A DNA stretch of 64,000 nt from Erinaceus europaeus (GCF_950295315.1 NC_080177.1:83811094-83875093), one strand, 5' to 3'; shown: positions 41,751-53,846, counted from the stretch's first letter. The notes: generated by a model from the letters alone, not told the origin. Numbers and translations: made by a program.

Positions 41751-42317
41751 AAGTCCACATGAATGTCTACAGCATCAAGAAAAATTTCGCATAACCGGCA
41801 CGTCACAGCCTCATTACATCACGGGTCGCTGAGAGAAAATACTTGTCATCCTCCATAGATCAGACTTTGGAAACAGCTGAAGTGGTCTTTGAACATTTGG
41901 TGAAAGTTACGGCTTCTGACGGCTACAGCTTGCAGTTCAGTCCCTGAAGAACGGCTAGCTGCCACAGCCCACAGTGTGAGCGACGAGCTCTGTGTGACGC
42001 GAGGCCTGCTGTGGGCCGCCATCCTCCTCATCACCTTCAGACTCGGGCCTGCCGTCACACGTGTCCCGAACGAAGCCCTGCAGGCAGGTGCTTCCTGGGG
42101 CTCCATCCCTGTCTGTGCCCCCACCTCCGCCGGACGCAGTCCGCTGCCGGGCGCCTCAGTTCCCAGCACCAGAACCTCACTCGGCCCTCAGTGCAGAGCT
42201 AGGAGAGAAAGAGAAGCAAGCAGAGAGGAGCAGGGAGACAATGCACACAGAGAGGACCGCAGTGAGACCAGCGACAACGGGGACTCTGTCTGTGCTCCCT
42301 GGGCCTGCCGTCAGAGC
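41751..42317. other. GC- and CpG-rich flank of the minisatellite
   Basis: From about 41920 CpG density rises well above the surrounding desert. No gene is supported. The last 30 bp (ctgccgtcagagcgcc) look like the seed of the array that follows. The long frame reading from here into the array has no stop only because the repeat lacks stops. Confidence 0.5.
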
Positions 42318-44389
42318 GCCTCACAGACGGAGACGCGGCCTGCACTGCGCCTCACAGACAGAGACGCGGCCTGCACTGCGCCTCACAGACGGAGACGCGG
42401 CCTGCACTGCGCCTCACAGACAGAGACGCGGCCTGCGCCTCACAGACGGAGACGCGGCCTGCACTGCGCCTCACAGACGGAGACGCGGCCTGCGCCTCAC
42501 AGACGGAGACGCGGCCTGCACTGCGCCTCACAGACGGAGACGCGGCCTGCGCCTCACAGACGGAGACGCGGCCTGCACTGCGCCTCACAGACGGAGACGC
42601 GGCCTGCACTACGCCTCACAGACGGAGACGCGGCCTGCACTGCGCCTCACAGACGGAGACTCGGCCTGCACTGCGCCTCACCGACAGAGACGCGGCCTGC
42701 ACCTCACAGACGGAGACGCGGCCTGCACTGCGCCTCACAGACGGAGACACGGCCTGCACTGCGCCTCACAGACGGAGACACGGCCTGCACTGCGCCTCAC
42801 AGACGGAGACACGGCCTGCACTGCGCCTCACAGACGGAGACGCGGCCTGCACTGCGCCTCACAGACGGAGACGCGGCCTGCACTGCGCCTCACCGACAGA
42901 GACGCGGCCTGCACCTCACAGACGGAGACGCGGCCTGCACTGCGCCTCACAGACGGAGACGCGGCCTGCACTGCGCCTCACAGACGGAGACGCGGCCTGC
43001 GCCTCACAGACGGAGACGCGGCCTGCACTGCGCCTCACAGACGGAGACTCGGCCTGCGCCTCACAGACGGAGACGCGGCCTGCACTGCGCCTCACAGACG
43101 GAGACGCGGCCTGCACTGCGCCTCACAGACGGAGACGCGGCCTGCACTGCGCCTCACAGACGGAGACGCGGCCTGCACTGCGCCTCACAGACGGAGACGC
43201 GGCCTGCACTGCGCCTCACAGACGGAGACGCGGCCTGCACTGCGCCTCACAGACGGAGACGCGGCCTGCACTGCGCCTCACAGACGGAGACGCGGCCTGC
43301 ACTGCGCCTCACAGACGGAGACGCGGCCTGCACTGCGCCTCACAGACGGAGACGCGGCCTGCACTGCGCCTCACAGACGGAGACGCGGCCTGCACTGCGC
43401 CTCACAGACGGAGACGCGGCCTGCGCCTCACAGAAGGAGACTCGGCTGCACTGCGCCTCACAGACGGAGACGCGGCCTGCGCCTCACAGACAGAGACTCG
43501 GCTGCACTGCGCCTCACAGACGGAGACGTGGCCTGCTCCTCACAGACGGAGACGCAGCCTGCTCCTCACAGACGGAGACACGGCCTGCACTGCGCCTCAC
43601 AGACGGAGACGCGGCCTGCACTGCGCCTCACAGACGGAGACACGGCCTGCTCCTCACAGACGGAGACTCGGCCTGCACTGCGCCTCACAGACGGAGACGC
43701 GGCCTGCTCCTCACAGACGGAGACACGGCTGCACTGCGCCTCACAGACGGAGACTCGGCCTGCTCCTCACAGACGGAGACGCGGCCTGCTCCTCACAGAT
43801 GGAGACACGGTTGCACTGCGCCTCACAGACGGAGACGCGGCCTGCTCCTCACAGACGGAGACGCGGCCTACTCCTCACAGACGGAGACACGGCCTGCACT
43901 GCGCCTTACAGACGGAGACACGGCCTGCACTGCGCCTCACAGACGGAGACACGGCCTGCGCCTCACAGACGGAGACACAGCCTGCTCCTCACAGACGGAG
44001 ACTCGGCCTGCACTGCGCCTCACAGACGGAGACGCGGCCTGCTCCTCACAGACGGAGACGCGGCCTGCTCCTCACAGACGGAGACACGGCCTGCGCCTCA
44101 CAGACGGAGACACGGCCTGCGCCTCACAGACGGAGACGCGGCCTGCTCCTCACAGACGGAGACACGGCTGCACCTCACAGACGGAGACACGGCCTGCGCC
44201 TCACAGACGGAGACACGGCCTGCGCCTCACAGACGGAGACACGGCCTGCGCCTCACAGACGGAGACACGGCCTGCGCCTCACAGACGGAGACACGGCCTG
44301 CGCCTCACAGACGGAGACACGGCCTGCGCCTCACAGACGGAGACGCGGCCTGCGCCTCACAGACGGAGACACGGCCTGCGCCTCACAGA
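42318..44389. repeat. CpG-rich minisatellite, 26/31-bp units, ~2.07 kb
   Basis: About 70 units of cctcacagacggagacgcgg followed by either cctgcactgcg (31 bp) or cctgcg (26 bp), with a tgctcct variant. The 31-bp form holds four CpGs. The left half mostly reads GACGCGG and the right half mostly GACACGG. Some multi-unit blocks repeat (the caccgacagag variant at about 42677 and 42891). Frames stay open in two registers throughout (up to 826 codons), but this is a property of the repeat and I do not call a gene. Confidence 0.95.
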
Positions 44390-44654
44390 AAAAATTTTAA
44401 ACAGAATCCCCATGGGGCCCAGAGCAGGATCCCAGAATTGTTGCCAGTCTGGCTGAGGTGGGGAGGCAGCCGAGTAGCTGGGTGCACTCTATCCTCCAGA
44501 CAGTCTCCTGTAAAGACTGTTTCTCTCCGTCCGTGGAGCTTCTGATAAGTGTCTAATGACAGTGAGTTGAAGATCACGTTCCCTGACAGATACCTGGATC
44601 GCATCACTCTCTGCTGTTCTGGTCAAGTGCAAAGCCATATGTTTTAACAGCCCC
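44390..44654. other. Unique DNA between two satellites
   Basis: No gene was seen; ordinary composition. Confidence 0.5.
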
Positions 44655-44706
44655 TCAACACAGAAGCCCAGTGATAACTCTGGAGGCAAAAAAAAAAAAA
44701 AAAAAA
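44655..44706 (+). mobile_element. SINE 3' end (long-tail form)
   Basis: 'agcccagtgataactctgga' plus ggc and an A run is the terminal part of a type 1/2 SINE. The purine array starts directly from this A-tail. Confidence 0.75.
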
Positions 44707-47700
44707 GGAAGAAAGAGAGAAAGAAAGAAAAAGGAAGGAAAGAAGGAAGGAAGGGAGGAAGGGAGGAAGGGAGGGAGGGAAGGAGGAAGGGAAGGGAAGG
44801 GAAGGGAAGGGAAGGGAAGGGAAGGGAGAAGGGAAGGGAAGGGAAGGGAAGGGAGAAGGGAAGGGAAGGGAAGGGAGAAGGGAAGGGAAGGGAAGGGAAG
44901 GGAAGGGAAGGGAGAAAGGGAAGGGAAGGGAAGGGAAGAGAAGGAGAAGGGAAGGGAAGGGAAGGGAAGGGAAGGGAAGGGAAGGGAAGGGAAGAGAAGG
45001 GAGAAGGGAAGGGAAGGGAAGGGAAGGGAAGGGAGAAGGGAAGGGAAGGGAAGGGAAGGGAAGGGAGAAGGGAAGGGAAGGGAAGGGAAGGGAAGGGAAG
45101 GGAAGGGAAGGGAGAAGGGAAGGGAAGGGAAGGGAAGGGAAGGAAGGGAAGGGGAAGGGAAGGGAAGGAAAAGGGGAAGGGGAAGGGGAAGGGAAGGGAA
45201 GGGAAGGGAGAAGGAAGGGAAGGGAGAAGGAAGGGAAGGGAAGGGGGAAGGGAAGGGAGAAGGGAAGGGAAGGGAAGGGAAGGGAGAAGGGAAGGGAAGG
45301 GAAGGGAAGGGAAGGGAGAAGGGAAGGGAAGGGAAGGGAAGGGAAGGGAAGGGAAGGGAAGGGAAGGGAGAAGGGAAGGGAAGGGAAGGGAAGGGAGAAG
45401 GGAAGGGAAGGGAAGGGAAGGGAAGGGAGAAGGGAAGGGAAGGGAAGGGAAGGGAGAAGGGAAGGGAAGGGAAGGGAAGGGAAGGGAAGGGAAGGGAAGG
45501 GAGAAGGGAAGGGAAGGGAAGGGGAAGGGGAAGGGGATGGAAGGGAAGGGAAGGGAAGGGAAGGGAAGGGAGAAGGGAAGGGAAGGGAAGGGAGAAGGGA
45601 AGGGAAGGGAGAAGGTAAGGTAAGGGAAGGGAAGGGAAGGGAGAAGGGAAGGGAAGGGAAGGGGAAGGGGAAGGGAAGGGAAGGGAGAGAAGGGAAGGGA
45701 AGGGAAGGGAGAAGGGAAGGGAAGGGAAGGGGAAGGGGAAGGGGATGGAAGGGAAGGGAAGGGAAGGGAAAGGGGAAGGGGAAGGGGAAGGGGAAGGGGA
45801 GGGAAGAGGAAGGGAAGGGAAGGGAAGGGAGAAGGGAAGGGAAGGGAAGAGGAAGGGAAGGGAAGGGAAGGGAAGGGAAGGGAAGGGAAGGGAGAAGGGA
45901 AGGGAAGGGAAGGGAAGGGAAGGGAAGGGAAGGGAAGGGAGAAGGGAAGGGAAGGGAAGGGAAGGGGGAAGGGAAGGGAAGGGAAGGGAGAAGGGAAGGG
46001 AAGGGAAGGGAAGGGAAGGGAAGGGAAGGGAGAAGGGAAGGGAAGGGAAGGGAAGGGAAGGGGAAGGGGAAGGGGATGGAAGGGAAGGGAAGGGAAGGGA
46101 AGGGAAGGGAAGGGAAGGGAAGGGAAGGGAAGGGAGAAGGGAAGGGAAGGGAAGGGAGAAGGGAAGGGAAGGGAAGGGAAGGGAGAAGGGAAGGGAAGGG
46201 AGAAGGGAAGGGAAGGGAAGGGAAGGGAAGGGAAGGGAGAAGGGAAGGGAAGGGAAGGGAAGGGAAGGGAAGGGAAGGGAAGGGAAGGGAAGGGAGAAGG
46301 GAAGGGAAGGGAAGGGAAGGGAAGGGAGAAGGGAAGGGAAGGGAAGGGAAGGGAAGGGGAAGGGGAAGGGGAAGGGGATGGAAGGGAAGGGAAGGGAAGG
46401 GAAAGGGGAAGGGGAAGGGGAAGGGGAGGGAAGAGGAAGGGAAGGGAAGGGAAGGGAGAAGGGAAGGGAAGGGAAGGGAAGAGAAGGGAAGGGAGAAGGG
46501 AAGGGAAGGGAAGGGAAAGGAAGGGAAGGGAAGAGAAGGGAAGGGAAGGGAAGGGAAGGGAAGGGAAGGGAAGGGAAGGGAAGGGAAGGGAGAAGGGAAG
46601 GGAAGGAAGGGAAGGGAGAAGGGAAGGGAAGGGAAGGGAAGGGGAAGGGGAAGGGAAGGGAAGGGAAAGGGGAAGGGGAAGGGAAGGGAAGGGAAGGGAA
46701 CGGAAGGGAAGGGAAGGGAAGGGAAGGGAGAAGGGAAGGGAAGGGAGAAGGGAAGGGAAGGGAAGGGAAGGGAAGGGAAGGGAGAAGGAAGGGAAGGGAA
46801 GGGAGAAGGGAAGGGAAGGGAAGGGAAGGGAAGGGAAGGGAAGGGAAGGGAAGGGAAGGGAGAAGGGAAGGGAAGGGAGAAGGGAAGGGAAGGGAAGGGA
46901 AGGGAGAAGGGAAGGGAGAAGGGAAGGGAAGGGAAGGGGAAGGGGAAGGGGATGGAAGGGAAGGGAAGGGAAGGGAGAAGGGAAGGGAAGGGAAGGGAGA
47001 AGGGAAGGGAAGGGAAGGGAAGGGAGAAGGGAAGGGAAGGGAAGGGAAGGGAAGGGAAGGGAAGGAAAGGGAGAAGGGAAGGCAAGGGAGGAAGGGAGAA
47101 GGGAAGGGAAGGGGAAGGGGAAGGGGATGGAAGGGAAGGGAAGGAGGGAAAGGGGAAGGGGAAGGGAAGGGGAAGGGGAGGGAAGAGGAAGGGGAAGGGA
47201 AGGGAAGGGAGAAGGGAAGGGAAGGGAAGAGGAAGGGAAGGAAGGGAAGGGAAGGGGGAAGGGAAGGGAAGGGAAGGGAAGGGAAGGGAAGGGAAGGGAA
47301 GGAGAAGGAAGGGAAGGGAAGGGAGGGAAGGGAAGGGAAGGGAAGGGAAGGGAAGGAAGGGAAGGGAAGGGAAGGGAAGGGAGAAGGGAAGGGAAGGGAA
47401 GGGGAAGGGGAAGGGGATGGAAGGGAAGGGAAGGGAAGGGAGAAGGGAAGGGAAGGGAAGGGAAGGGAAGGGAAGGGAAGGAAGGAAGGGAGAAGGGAAG
47501 GGAAGGGAGAAGGGAAGGGAAGGGAAGGGAAGGGAAGGGAAGGGAAGGGAAGGGAAGGGAAGGGAGAAGGAAGGGAAGGGAAGGGAAGGGAAGGGAAGGA
47601 AGGGAAGGGAAGGGAAGGGAAGGGAGAAGGGAAGGGAAGGGAAGGGAAGGGAGAAGGGAAGGGAAGGGAAGGGAAGGGAAGGGAGAAGGGAAGGGAAGGG

Positions 47701-48922
47701 AAGGGAAGGGAAGGGAAGGGAGAGGGAAGGAAGAGGAAGGGAAAGGGGAAGGGGAAGGGGAAGGGGAAGGGGAAGGGGAGGGAAGAGGAAGGGAAGGGAA
47801 GGGAAGGGAAGAGGAAGGGAAGGGAAGGGAAGGGAGAAGGGAAGGGAAGGGAAGGGAAGAGAAGGGAGAAGGAAGGGAAGGGAAGGGAAGGGAAGGGAGA
47901 AGGGAAGGGAAGGGAAGGGAAAGGAAGGGAAGGAAGAGAAGGGAGAAGGGAAGGAAGGGAAGGGAAGGGAAGGGAGAAGGGAAGGGAAGGGAAGGGAAGG
48001 GAAGGGGAGAAGGGAAGGGAAGGGAAGGGAAGGGGAAGGGGAAGGGAAGGGAAAGGGGAAGGGGAAGGGAAGGAAGGGAGAAGGGAAGGGAAGGGAAGGG
48101 AAGGGAGAAGGAGGAAGGGAAGGAAGGGAAGGAAGGGAGGGAAGGGAAGGGAAGGGAAGGGAAGGGAAGGAGAAGGGAAGGGAAGGGAAGGAAGGGAAGG
48201 GAGAAGGGAAGGGAAGGAAGGGAAGGAGAAGGGAAGGGAAGGGAAGGGAAGGGAAGGAAGGGAAGGGAGAAGGGAAGGGAAGGGAAGGGAAGGGAAGGGA
48301 AGGAAGGGAAGGGAGAAGGGAAGGAGAGAAGGGAAGGGAAGGGAAGGGAAGGGAAGGGGAAGGGAAGGGAAGGGAAGGGAAGGGAGAAGGCAGGAAGGGA
48401 AGGGAGAAGGGAAGGAAGGGAAGGGAAGGGAAGGGAAGGGAAGGGAGGGAAGGGAGAAGGAAGGAAGGGAGGAAGGAAGGGAAGGGAGGAAGGGAAGGGA
48501 AGGGAAGGGAAGAGGAAGGGAGAAGGGAAGGGAAGGGAAGGGAAGGGAAGGAAGGGAAGGGAGAAGGGAAGGGAAGGGAAGGGAAGGGAAGGAAGGGAAG
48601 GGAAGGGAAGGGAAGGGAAGGAAGGGAAGGGAAGGGAGAAGGGAAGGGAAGGGGAAGGGAAGGGAAGGGAAGAGAAGGGAAGGGAAGGGAAGGGAGGAAG
48701 GGAAGGGAAGGAAGGGAAGGGAAGGAGAAGGGAAGGGAAGGAAGGGAAGGGAAGGGGAAGGAAGAGAAGGGGAAGGGAAGGGAAGGGAAGGGAAGGGAGG
48801 GAAGGAAGGGAAGGGAGAAGGAAGGAGGGAAGGGAAGGGAAGGAAGGGAAGGGAAGGGAAGGGAAGAGGAAGGGAAGGGAAGGGAAGGGAAGGAGGAAGG
48901 GAAGGAAGGGAAGGGGAAGGGG
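44707..48922. repeat. (GGGAA)n purine-only satellite, >4.2 kb
   Basis: The plus strand is almost entirely A and G for 4.2 kb. The main unit is gggaa, with inserted gagaa, gggga and gaagg variants. A marker block ggggaaggggatggaaggg recurs at about 45530, 45738, 46069, 46371, 46943, 47119 and 47409, showing block-wise amplification. Rare other bases (tggaagg, aaggtaaggt near 45613, ggcaag near 47082) break the pattern. Order decays to gaagg variants after about 48000. All long ORFs here (up to 1564 codons) are artefacts. Confidence 0.97.
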
Positions 48923-49122
48923 NNNNNNNNNNNNNNNNNNNNNNNNNNNNNNNNNNNNNNNNNNNNNNNNNNNNNNNNNNNNNNNNNNNNNNNNNNNNNN
49001 NNNNNNNNNNNNNNNNNNNNNNNNNNNNNNNNNNNNNNNNNNNNNNNNNNNNNNNNNNNNNNNNNNNNNNNNNNNNNNNNNNNNNNNNNNNNNNNNNNNN
49101 NNNNNNNNNNNNNNNNNNNNNN
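48923..49122. other. Assembly gap (200 N)
   Basis: Exactly 200 unknown bases at the right edge of the purine satellite. A round number like this usually marks a gap of unknown size, so the array may be longer. Confidence 0.99.
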
Positions 49123-49220
49123 CAGGTGGGGAGCCGGGGGCTCGAACTGGGATCCTTACTCCAGTCCTTGTGCTTTGTGCCACCTGCGCTTAACCCACTG
49201 CGCTACCACCTGACTCCCTG
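49123..49220 (-). mobile_element. SINE type 1, partly in gap
   Basis: 'caggtggggagccgggggct', 'cgaactgggatccttactcc' and head complement 'cgctaccacctgactccct'; the rest lies in the gap. Confidence 0.92.
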
Positions 49221-49960
49221 TGCAATTATTTTCAACCAAGCTTGGCTAAGTAAACAAACAGGGTTTTTCATGAAACAACTCTATGCAAGAGACATTTCAA
49301 AGGAAAACTCTGTCGCCAAATGGGAATTTCATCAACCTCTTTCCATAGGCTAGAATAATCTGTAGTCAAGCCATGGCCCTAATTATGCATCACAGTTTCA
49401 GCCTAGACTTTTATTTTAAAGTTCTTCACTTCAGGATCGCAGGGCTTCTGAATGAGATGTTGGCAGAGCAATCACAGCACTTTCCAACACTTATTTAATC
49501 TCTAACCAACACTGAGGATGACCTGGGGTGACCTCACACAGGAAAGAGGCATTTGAAAAATCACAAGGCCTTTTGGGGGAGATATGATATTACCCCTGGG
49601 ATAACAATAGCCTTGCAGAAACAATATATTCTCAATACAATTTTGGAGGCAAACAAACAAAACAAAATTAGTAGGCCTGTCTCTATGAATACTCCCTGTT
49701 AGGAGAAGGTGACCATCATCAGCCATATTCTGTGTTCTTTGGAAGCATGACTGTAAACTGAAATTAATCTTTGCCTTCACCCCTCCCTTTTTGCTGTCTT
49801 TCTGTCTGGGCACCTTCTCCATATACCCATCCTAATCTAAATGGTCCTTTTGCTTCCGTAGACTCACAAAACCTCCGTGGAACGATTGCCAACGACAAAC
49901 ACACAGCTGAGCTTTGAGACAAGTCCTACTTCCCTTGTACAGTACAAAGTATCAAGGAGA
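49221..49960. other. Unique DNA, no gene seen
   Basis: No feature was recognised. Confidence 0.5.
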
Positions 49961-50105
49961 GAGCAGAGGAGGGAGTCCGGCGGCACAGAGCACAGAGACT
50001 GTGTGCCCAGGGCCTGGAGCCTCACATGCAGACAGTCTGCAGCATCACCTTACACAGAGTGGAGCAGAGCTCTGGTCTCTCTCCGTATCGCGGCGGTGGC
50101 CATAT
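49961..50105 (+). mobile_element. Degenerate SINE (type 3-like)
   Basis: 'ggagggagtccggcggcaca', 'gagcctcacatgcagacagt' and 'gtggagcagagctctggtct' follow type 3 order with strong divergence. Confidence 0.5.
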
Positions 50106-50697
50106 ACCAAGTCAGCTAGAATCTCTGAGGCCTCGCGTATAGGGAGTATGCATGCTCTTCATAGACTTCTCTGTATTTCTTTCTCCTCTTCATCTGTTTC
50201 ATGCCTGTTTGACCATGTGTCCAATCTCCAAAGAATCCACCAGGCTACAGCAGTTTCTCTCCATCACGCCCCCGTGGGCACCCCACCCCACCCATATAGA
50301 CACTGTTGTCTGCATACCATTTCCTCCCGGCAGTTTCTGTCTTCTTCTGTCACTCTCCTCTACATCCCTTCCCAGCTTTCTTGATTTTTCCGCCATTTTT
50401 AAATCCTACTACTAATGTCTGACAACTCACTTCTGTCTCCCCCATCTTGAGAAGCACAGTTTATTGGAAATGGCAACCACTGACTTCCACATGCCAAGCT
50501 CAATGCCCAGAAACGTTTATGCATTTGACATTATTGATTAACCTTTCCTTCTCAACACATTTCCCTGCCTGGACAGATCCGAAACTAAAAGAGTTTGCTT
50601 CAGTCTTTTACTCTACCCGGGCTCAACTGCGTTCCTTTGTGTCTTAGCCCAGCCCTACAGATTCAGATGCTTCTTTTTAATTGTGTGTAATTAAAAA
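50106..50697. other. Unique DNA, no gene seen
   Basis: The 156-codon forward ORF at 49914-50384 begins inside a SINE and has no family resemblance that I can see. Confidence 0.45.
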
Positions 50698-50885
50698 GCA
50701 GAGAGAGAGAGAGAGAGAGAGAATGAGGGAGAGGGAGAGGGAGAGAGAGAAAGACCGGGGCACCATTCCGACAATGTACGATTTTTTTTAGGGGCCACCA
50801 TTCTTATATGATACCAGGTATCAAGCCCTGGGCCTCAGGCACACAAGTCACATGCTTTACCCCTGAGCCACCTGGGCTCCCTAGA
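50698..50885 (-). mobile_element. (GA)n tract and diverged SINE type 3
   Basis: GA run at 50700-50755, then 'tatcaagccctgggcctcag' and 'catgctttacccctgagcca', which resemble a reversed SINE. Confidence 0.55.
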
Positions 50886-52334
50886 CTCACAAGCAAGCTT
50901 CTAATAACTCACTGTAACGTCAATGTTGGTGACATTTCCTCTATGGATCATATCATGATAAAAGAAACTTCTATCTATGCAGTCACCCACGTGACAAACC
51001 AGGGGATCGCTCAAGAATCCCAACACCTCCCCGTTTCCTTTATCAGCACAGCACATCTTGTCAGCCTGTACGCTGAAGTCATTTCTGATTTATCAGCCTC
51101 CCTCTGTCTCCATATGCAACCAGGACCTTACTACAGAATACAGAATGCATCACATCTTCCCTTATGACAAGCTCGTTCAAGCAAAAAAAGAAAACAAGCC
51201 TTAAAAATAAAAGGATGGGTTTTATAGAAATAGAAATAACCGCGTATCAAATATTGTATTGGACAAAATTATTAATGAGGGAGCCAGTCAGATGTTGCAG
51301 TGGGATCAGAGTGTCACACATATCGGGGGTAATCAAGAATGCTGAGCTGAATTTTTAAATAGATGCAAAACGGGTTTTCTCCACAGCAGGGAGAGAAATT
51401 GATTTTCCTTCCACTAGACAGAATTCATTTGCACTTCTACAACCAAGAGTCATTTGCATTGCTGCCATCTACAATTTATGGAGTTTGAAATAGCTCACAC
51501 AATGAGAGGATCAAATAACCCAGAAAGGTGTGTTCTAGGCATCTCGTGTATTTCTAATGAAGGTACCAACCGACGTTTTGCTTTATTTCTAGATCTTTCA
51601 CTTTCTTTCCTGATAGCCTTCATCATCTTTAACTAAAATAAATCCAACTTCTCTTCTCTTCAGTGGTCTTCACCTCCCTCCCCATTACAGACATAAAAGC
51701 CAGCCCGCTGGCTGTCACCTCCCGATCTTTCAATTCAATCCCACCCTCACAACCACAGGCACCTTACACGAGCGGGAAAAACACAGAAAACAGTGGCACT
51801 GCCCAACTCACCTAGCTCCTCGACACTCAGGACAGTCTTCTCCTTTACCCAGCCCTTACAGTGCGTTAACTTCATCGTCAAGGTCTGTATTCTGGAACGA
51901 CTCTGGGATCTGCACACAGAGTTGATGGTTTTGTCTCTAGCACCACCTCTTACTGGTTTTCACGTATGCCTTCTCTAAAAGAATGAGGACTATCTGGGGA
52001 TAGAGATGGAACACATTCCCTGTGTAGTTATTAAAAGCAGAGGATCTAGAGTAAGATCTGGGTTTAAGTTCTGAATTCGTCACCGGAAAGTTAGAGAACT
52101 TCTTTCGGAGTGAAATTATTAAACTTACCAACACCTTCGACTGTTCACATGAAGGCATAACTATTACACTTTTGAACAATGGCTTTGAATTAGCCTGCAT
52201 GTTTGAATCCCTTACTGATTCAAGTGACCTTCAGGTGCTTTTACTCTCTATTTATTCACCTGTAAAACAGAGTTGGTAATAATATAGAAGTGTTAGGAAA
52301 TGTACAGATAAATACACGTGGAGTAGGATATTTG
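50886..52334. other. Unique DNA, no gene seen
   Basis: 1.4 kb without a recognised repeat. ORFs at 50808-51167 and 51937-52200 lack family resemblance. Confidence 0.5.
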
Positions 52335-52480
52335 TGATGTTGCGCCACATTAATGAACAGGACTTGCATGTCTGAGGGCCCAGGTCCAACCCTTGTGATT
52401 GCCAGAAGGCAGAACAGAGAGCTGCTCTGGTTTTCTCTGGCTTTCTCATAGAGATAAGGAAATAGATCTCAAAAAACAAT
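52335..52480 (+). mobile_element. Degenerate SINE type 3
   Basis: 'catgtctgagggcccaggtc', 'caacccttgtgattgccaga' and 'acagagagctgctctggttt'. Confidence 0.65.
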
Positions 52481-52504
52481 TTTTTTTTCTTTTCCAAAAA
52501 GGTT

Positions 52505-52718
52505 TTCATTATTAAATTTATTGATTTGCTAGAGACAGCCAGAAATCCAGAGGAAGGTGGAGAGCGAGAGAGGAAGAGAGGAAGAGAGACACCTGCAGCC
52601 CTGCTTCACCACTCGTGAAGCTCTCCCCACCCCTGCGAGTGAGGGCTGGGGATTGGGACCTGGAGCCGTGCCCGCTGTGACATGTGCACTCAACCAGGTA
52701 CGCCACCACCCAGCCCCC
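52505..52718 (-). mobile_element. SINE type 2
   Basis: 'ttattgatttgctagagaca', 'cctgcagccctgcttcacca' and head complement 'caaccaggtacgccaccacc'. Confidence 0.9.
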
Positions 52719-52732
52719 CAAAATAATATCTT

Positions 52733-53030
52733 TTTTTATTTTAATTTTTTATATTTATTTATTTTTTCCCTTTTGTCGCCCTTGTTGTTTTATTGTTGTA
52801 GTTATTGTTGTTGTTATTGATGTCATCGTTGTTGGATAGGACAGAAAGAAATGGAGACAGGAGGGGAAGACAGAGGAGGAGAGAAAGACAGACACCTGCA
52901 GACCTGCTTCACCGCCTGTGAGGCGACTCCCCTGCAGGTGGGGAGCCAGGGGCTCGAACCGGGATCCTTACGCCGGTCCTTGCGCTTTGCGCCACCTGCG
53001 CTTAGCCTGCTGCGCCACCGCCCGACTCCC
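52733..53030 (-). mobile_element. SINE type 1 with perfect TSD
   Basis: Reverse tail 'cccttttgtcgcccttgttg', body, 'ggggctcgaaccgggatcct' and head 'gctgcgccaccgcccgactc'. The 14-bp duplication ccaaaataatatct lies on both sides (about 52719 and 53031). Confidence 0.95.
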
Positions 53031-53044
53031 CCAAAATAATATCT

Positions 53045-53689
53045 ACATGCTAAAGACTCAGGTCATAATTTTAACCCTAAGCCACTTAAGCTTCATAAGG
53101 AGAACCTATCAGTATCCCTTGAGGCAAACAAAATTATAGATTTCTCAAGTTCCTCTGTCAAAGACTTTTAATCAATACATGTGGGTCAGGACCTGAGAAT
53201 CTCTGTGTGTAAGTACTCTCCAGTGATTCTAATTAGATGCTGTCCTAGGGAACTGCCAACCTAAACAGTCATCTGAAGTGCCTGTAAAAAAAAAAAAAAT
53301 ACAAATGATTTGGCAGGGAATGCCCCACTCTCAGAAGCGAGGCTGGTGAGCCTACTCTCCCAGTGGAGGAAGACAGGTTCTGAAGTGAGAGCAGCCTAGA
53401 ATGTTCCCAGCTGTGGCCATGGACTGTGAGCTCAGACTGACAGGGACTCAGAGGCCACACAGGCTCCTGCGCTGAATAGGAACAGACAGGGGTCCTGGGT
53501 TACATCAATGTGGCAAACAGTTAGCTGACTTCCTATAGTTTCTTTTAGTTTGCAAACAACTCTCCACCCTAATCCAGTTCCAAGTTCTATTCTCAACTCT
53601 GACACTATCTTCCCAGACAATATTTCTAGGTCACCCCCATGTTAGCCATTAAGATCAAGCAAAGATCACTAAGACATGGGCTCCGAGCA
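53045..53689. other. Unique DNA, no gene seen
   Basis: No feature was recognised. Confidence 0.5.
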
Positions 53690-53846
53690 ATATTGTAAAA
53701 ATAGACCTCCTAGCCTCCTTCCACCTTAAGGCCCTACTTTCATCTGCTCTCTCTCTCTGCTTCATGATCCCCATTTATTAAACATTGTGTCCTGCTTTCC
53801 ATCTTTCTGCCTTTCAGCCACCAAGCTGCAGATGCTACTGTGATGC
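53690..53846 (+). mobile_element. Repeat A, 5' portion only
   Basis: 'accttaaggccctactttca', 'attaaacattgtgtcctgct', 'tctttctgcctttcagccac' and 'gcagatgctactgtgatgcc'. It is cut before the 3' part, unlike all other copies in the window. Confidence 0.8.

Noticed and set aside
41920..42317. CpG-island promoter of an unknown gene
   Set aside because: CpG density is raised, but the segment is short, merges into the CpG minisatellite, and no exon or transcript structure is visible.
42318..44389. CRISPR-like array
   Set aside because: Units are contiguous with no unique spacers, and the genome is mammalian.
41976..44545. 826- and 779-codon ORFs rich in Arg/Thr/Ala/His
   Set aside because: They are the minisatellite unit translated in two frames. 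There is no start context, splice signal or non-repetitive domain.
44489..49353. Very long ORFs (up to 1564 codons) on both strands
   Set aside because: They run through the (GGGAA)n array and the N gap. Purine-only DNA has almost no stops in these frames, so openness carries no coding meaning.
49914..50384. 156-codon ORF as a gene
   Set aside because: It starts inside a degraded SINE, has Ser/His/Pro-rich chance-like composition, and shows no supporting signals.
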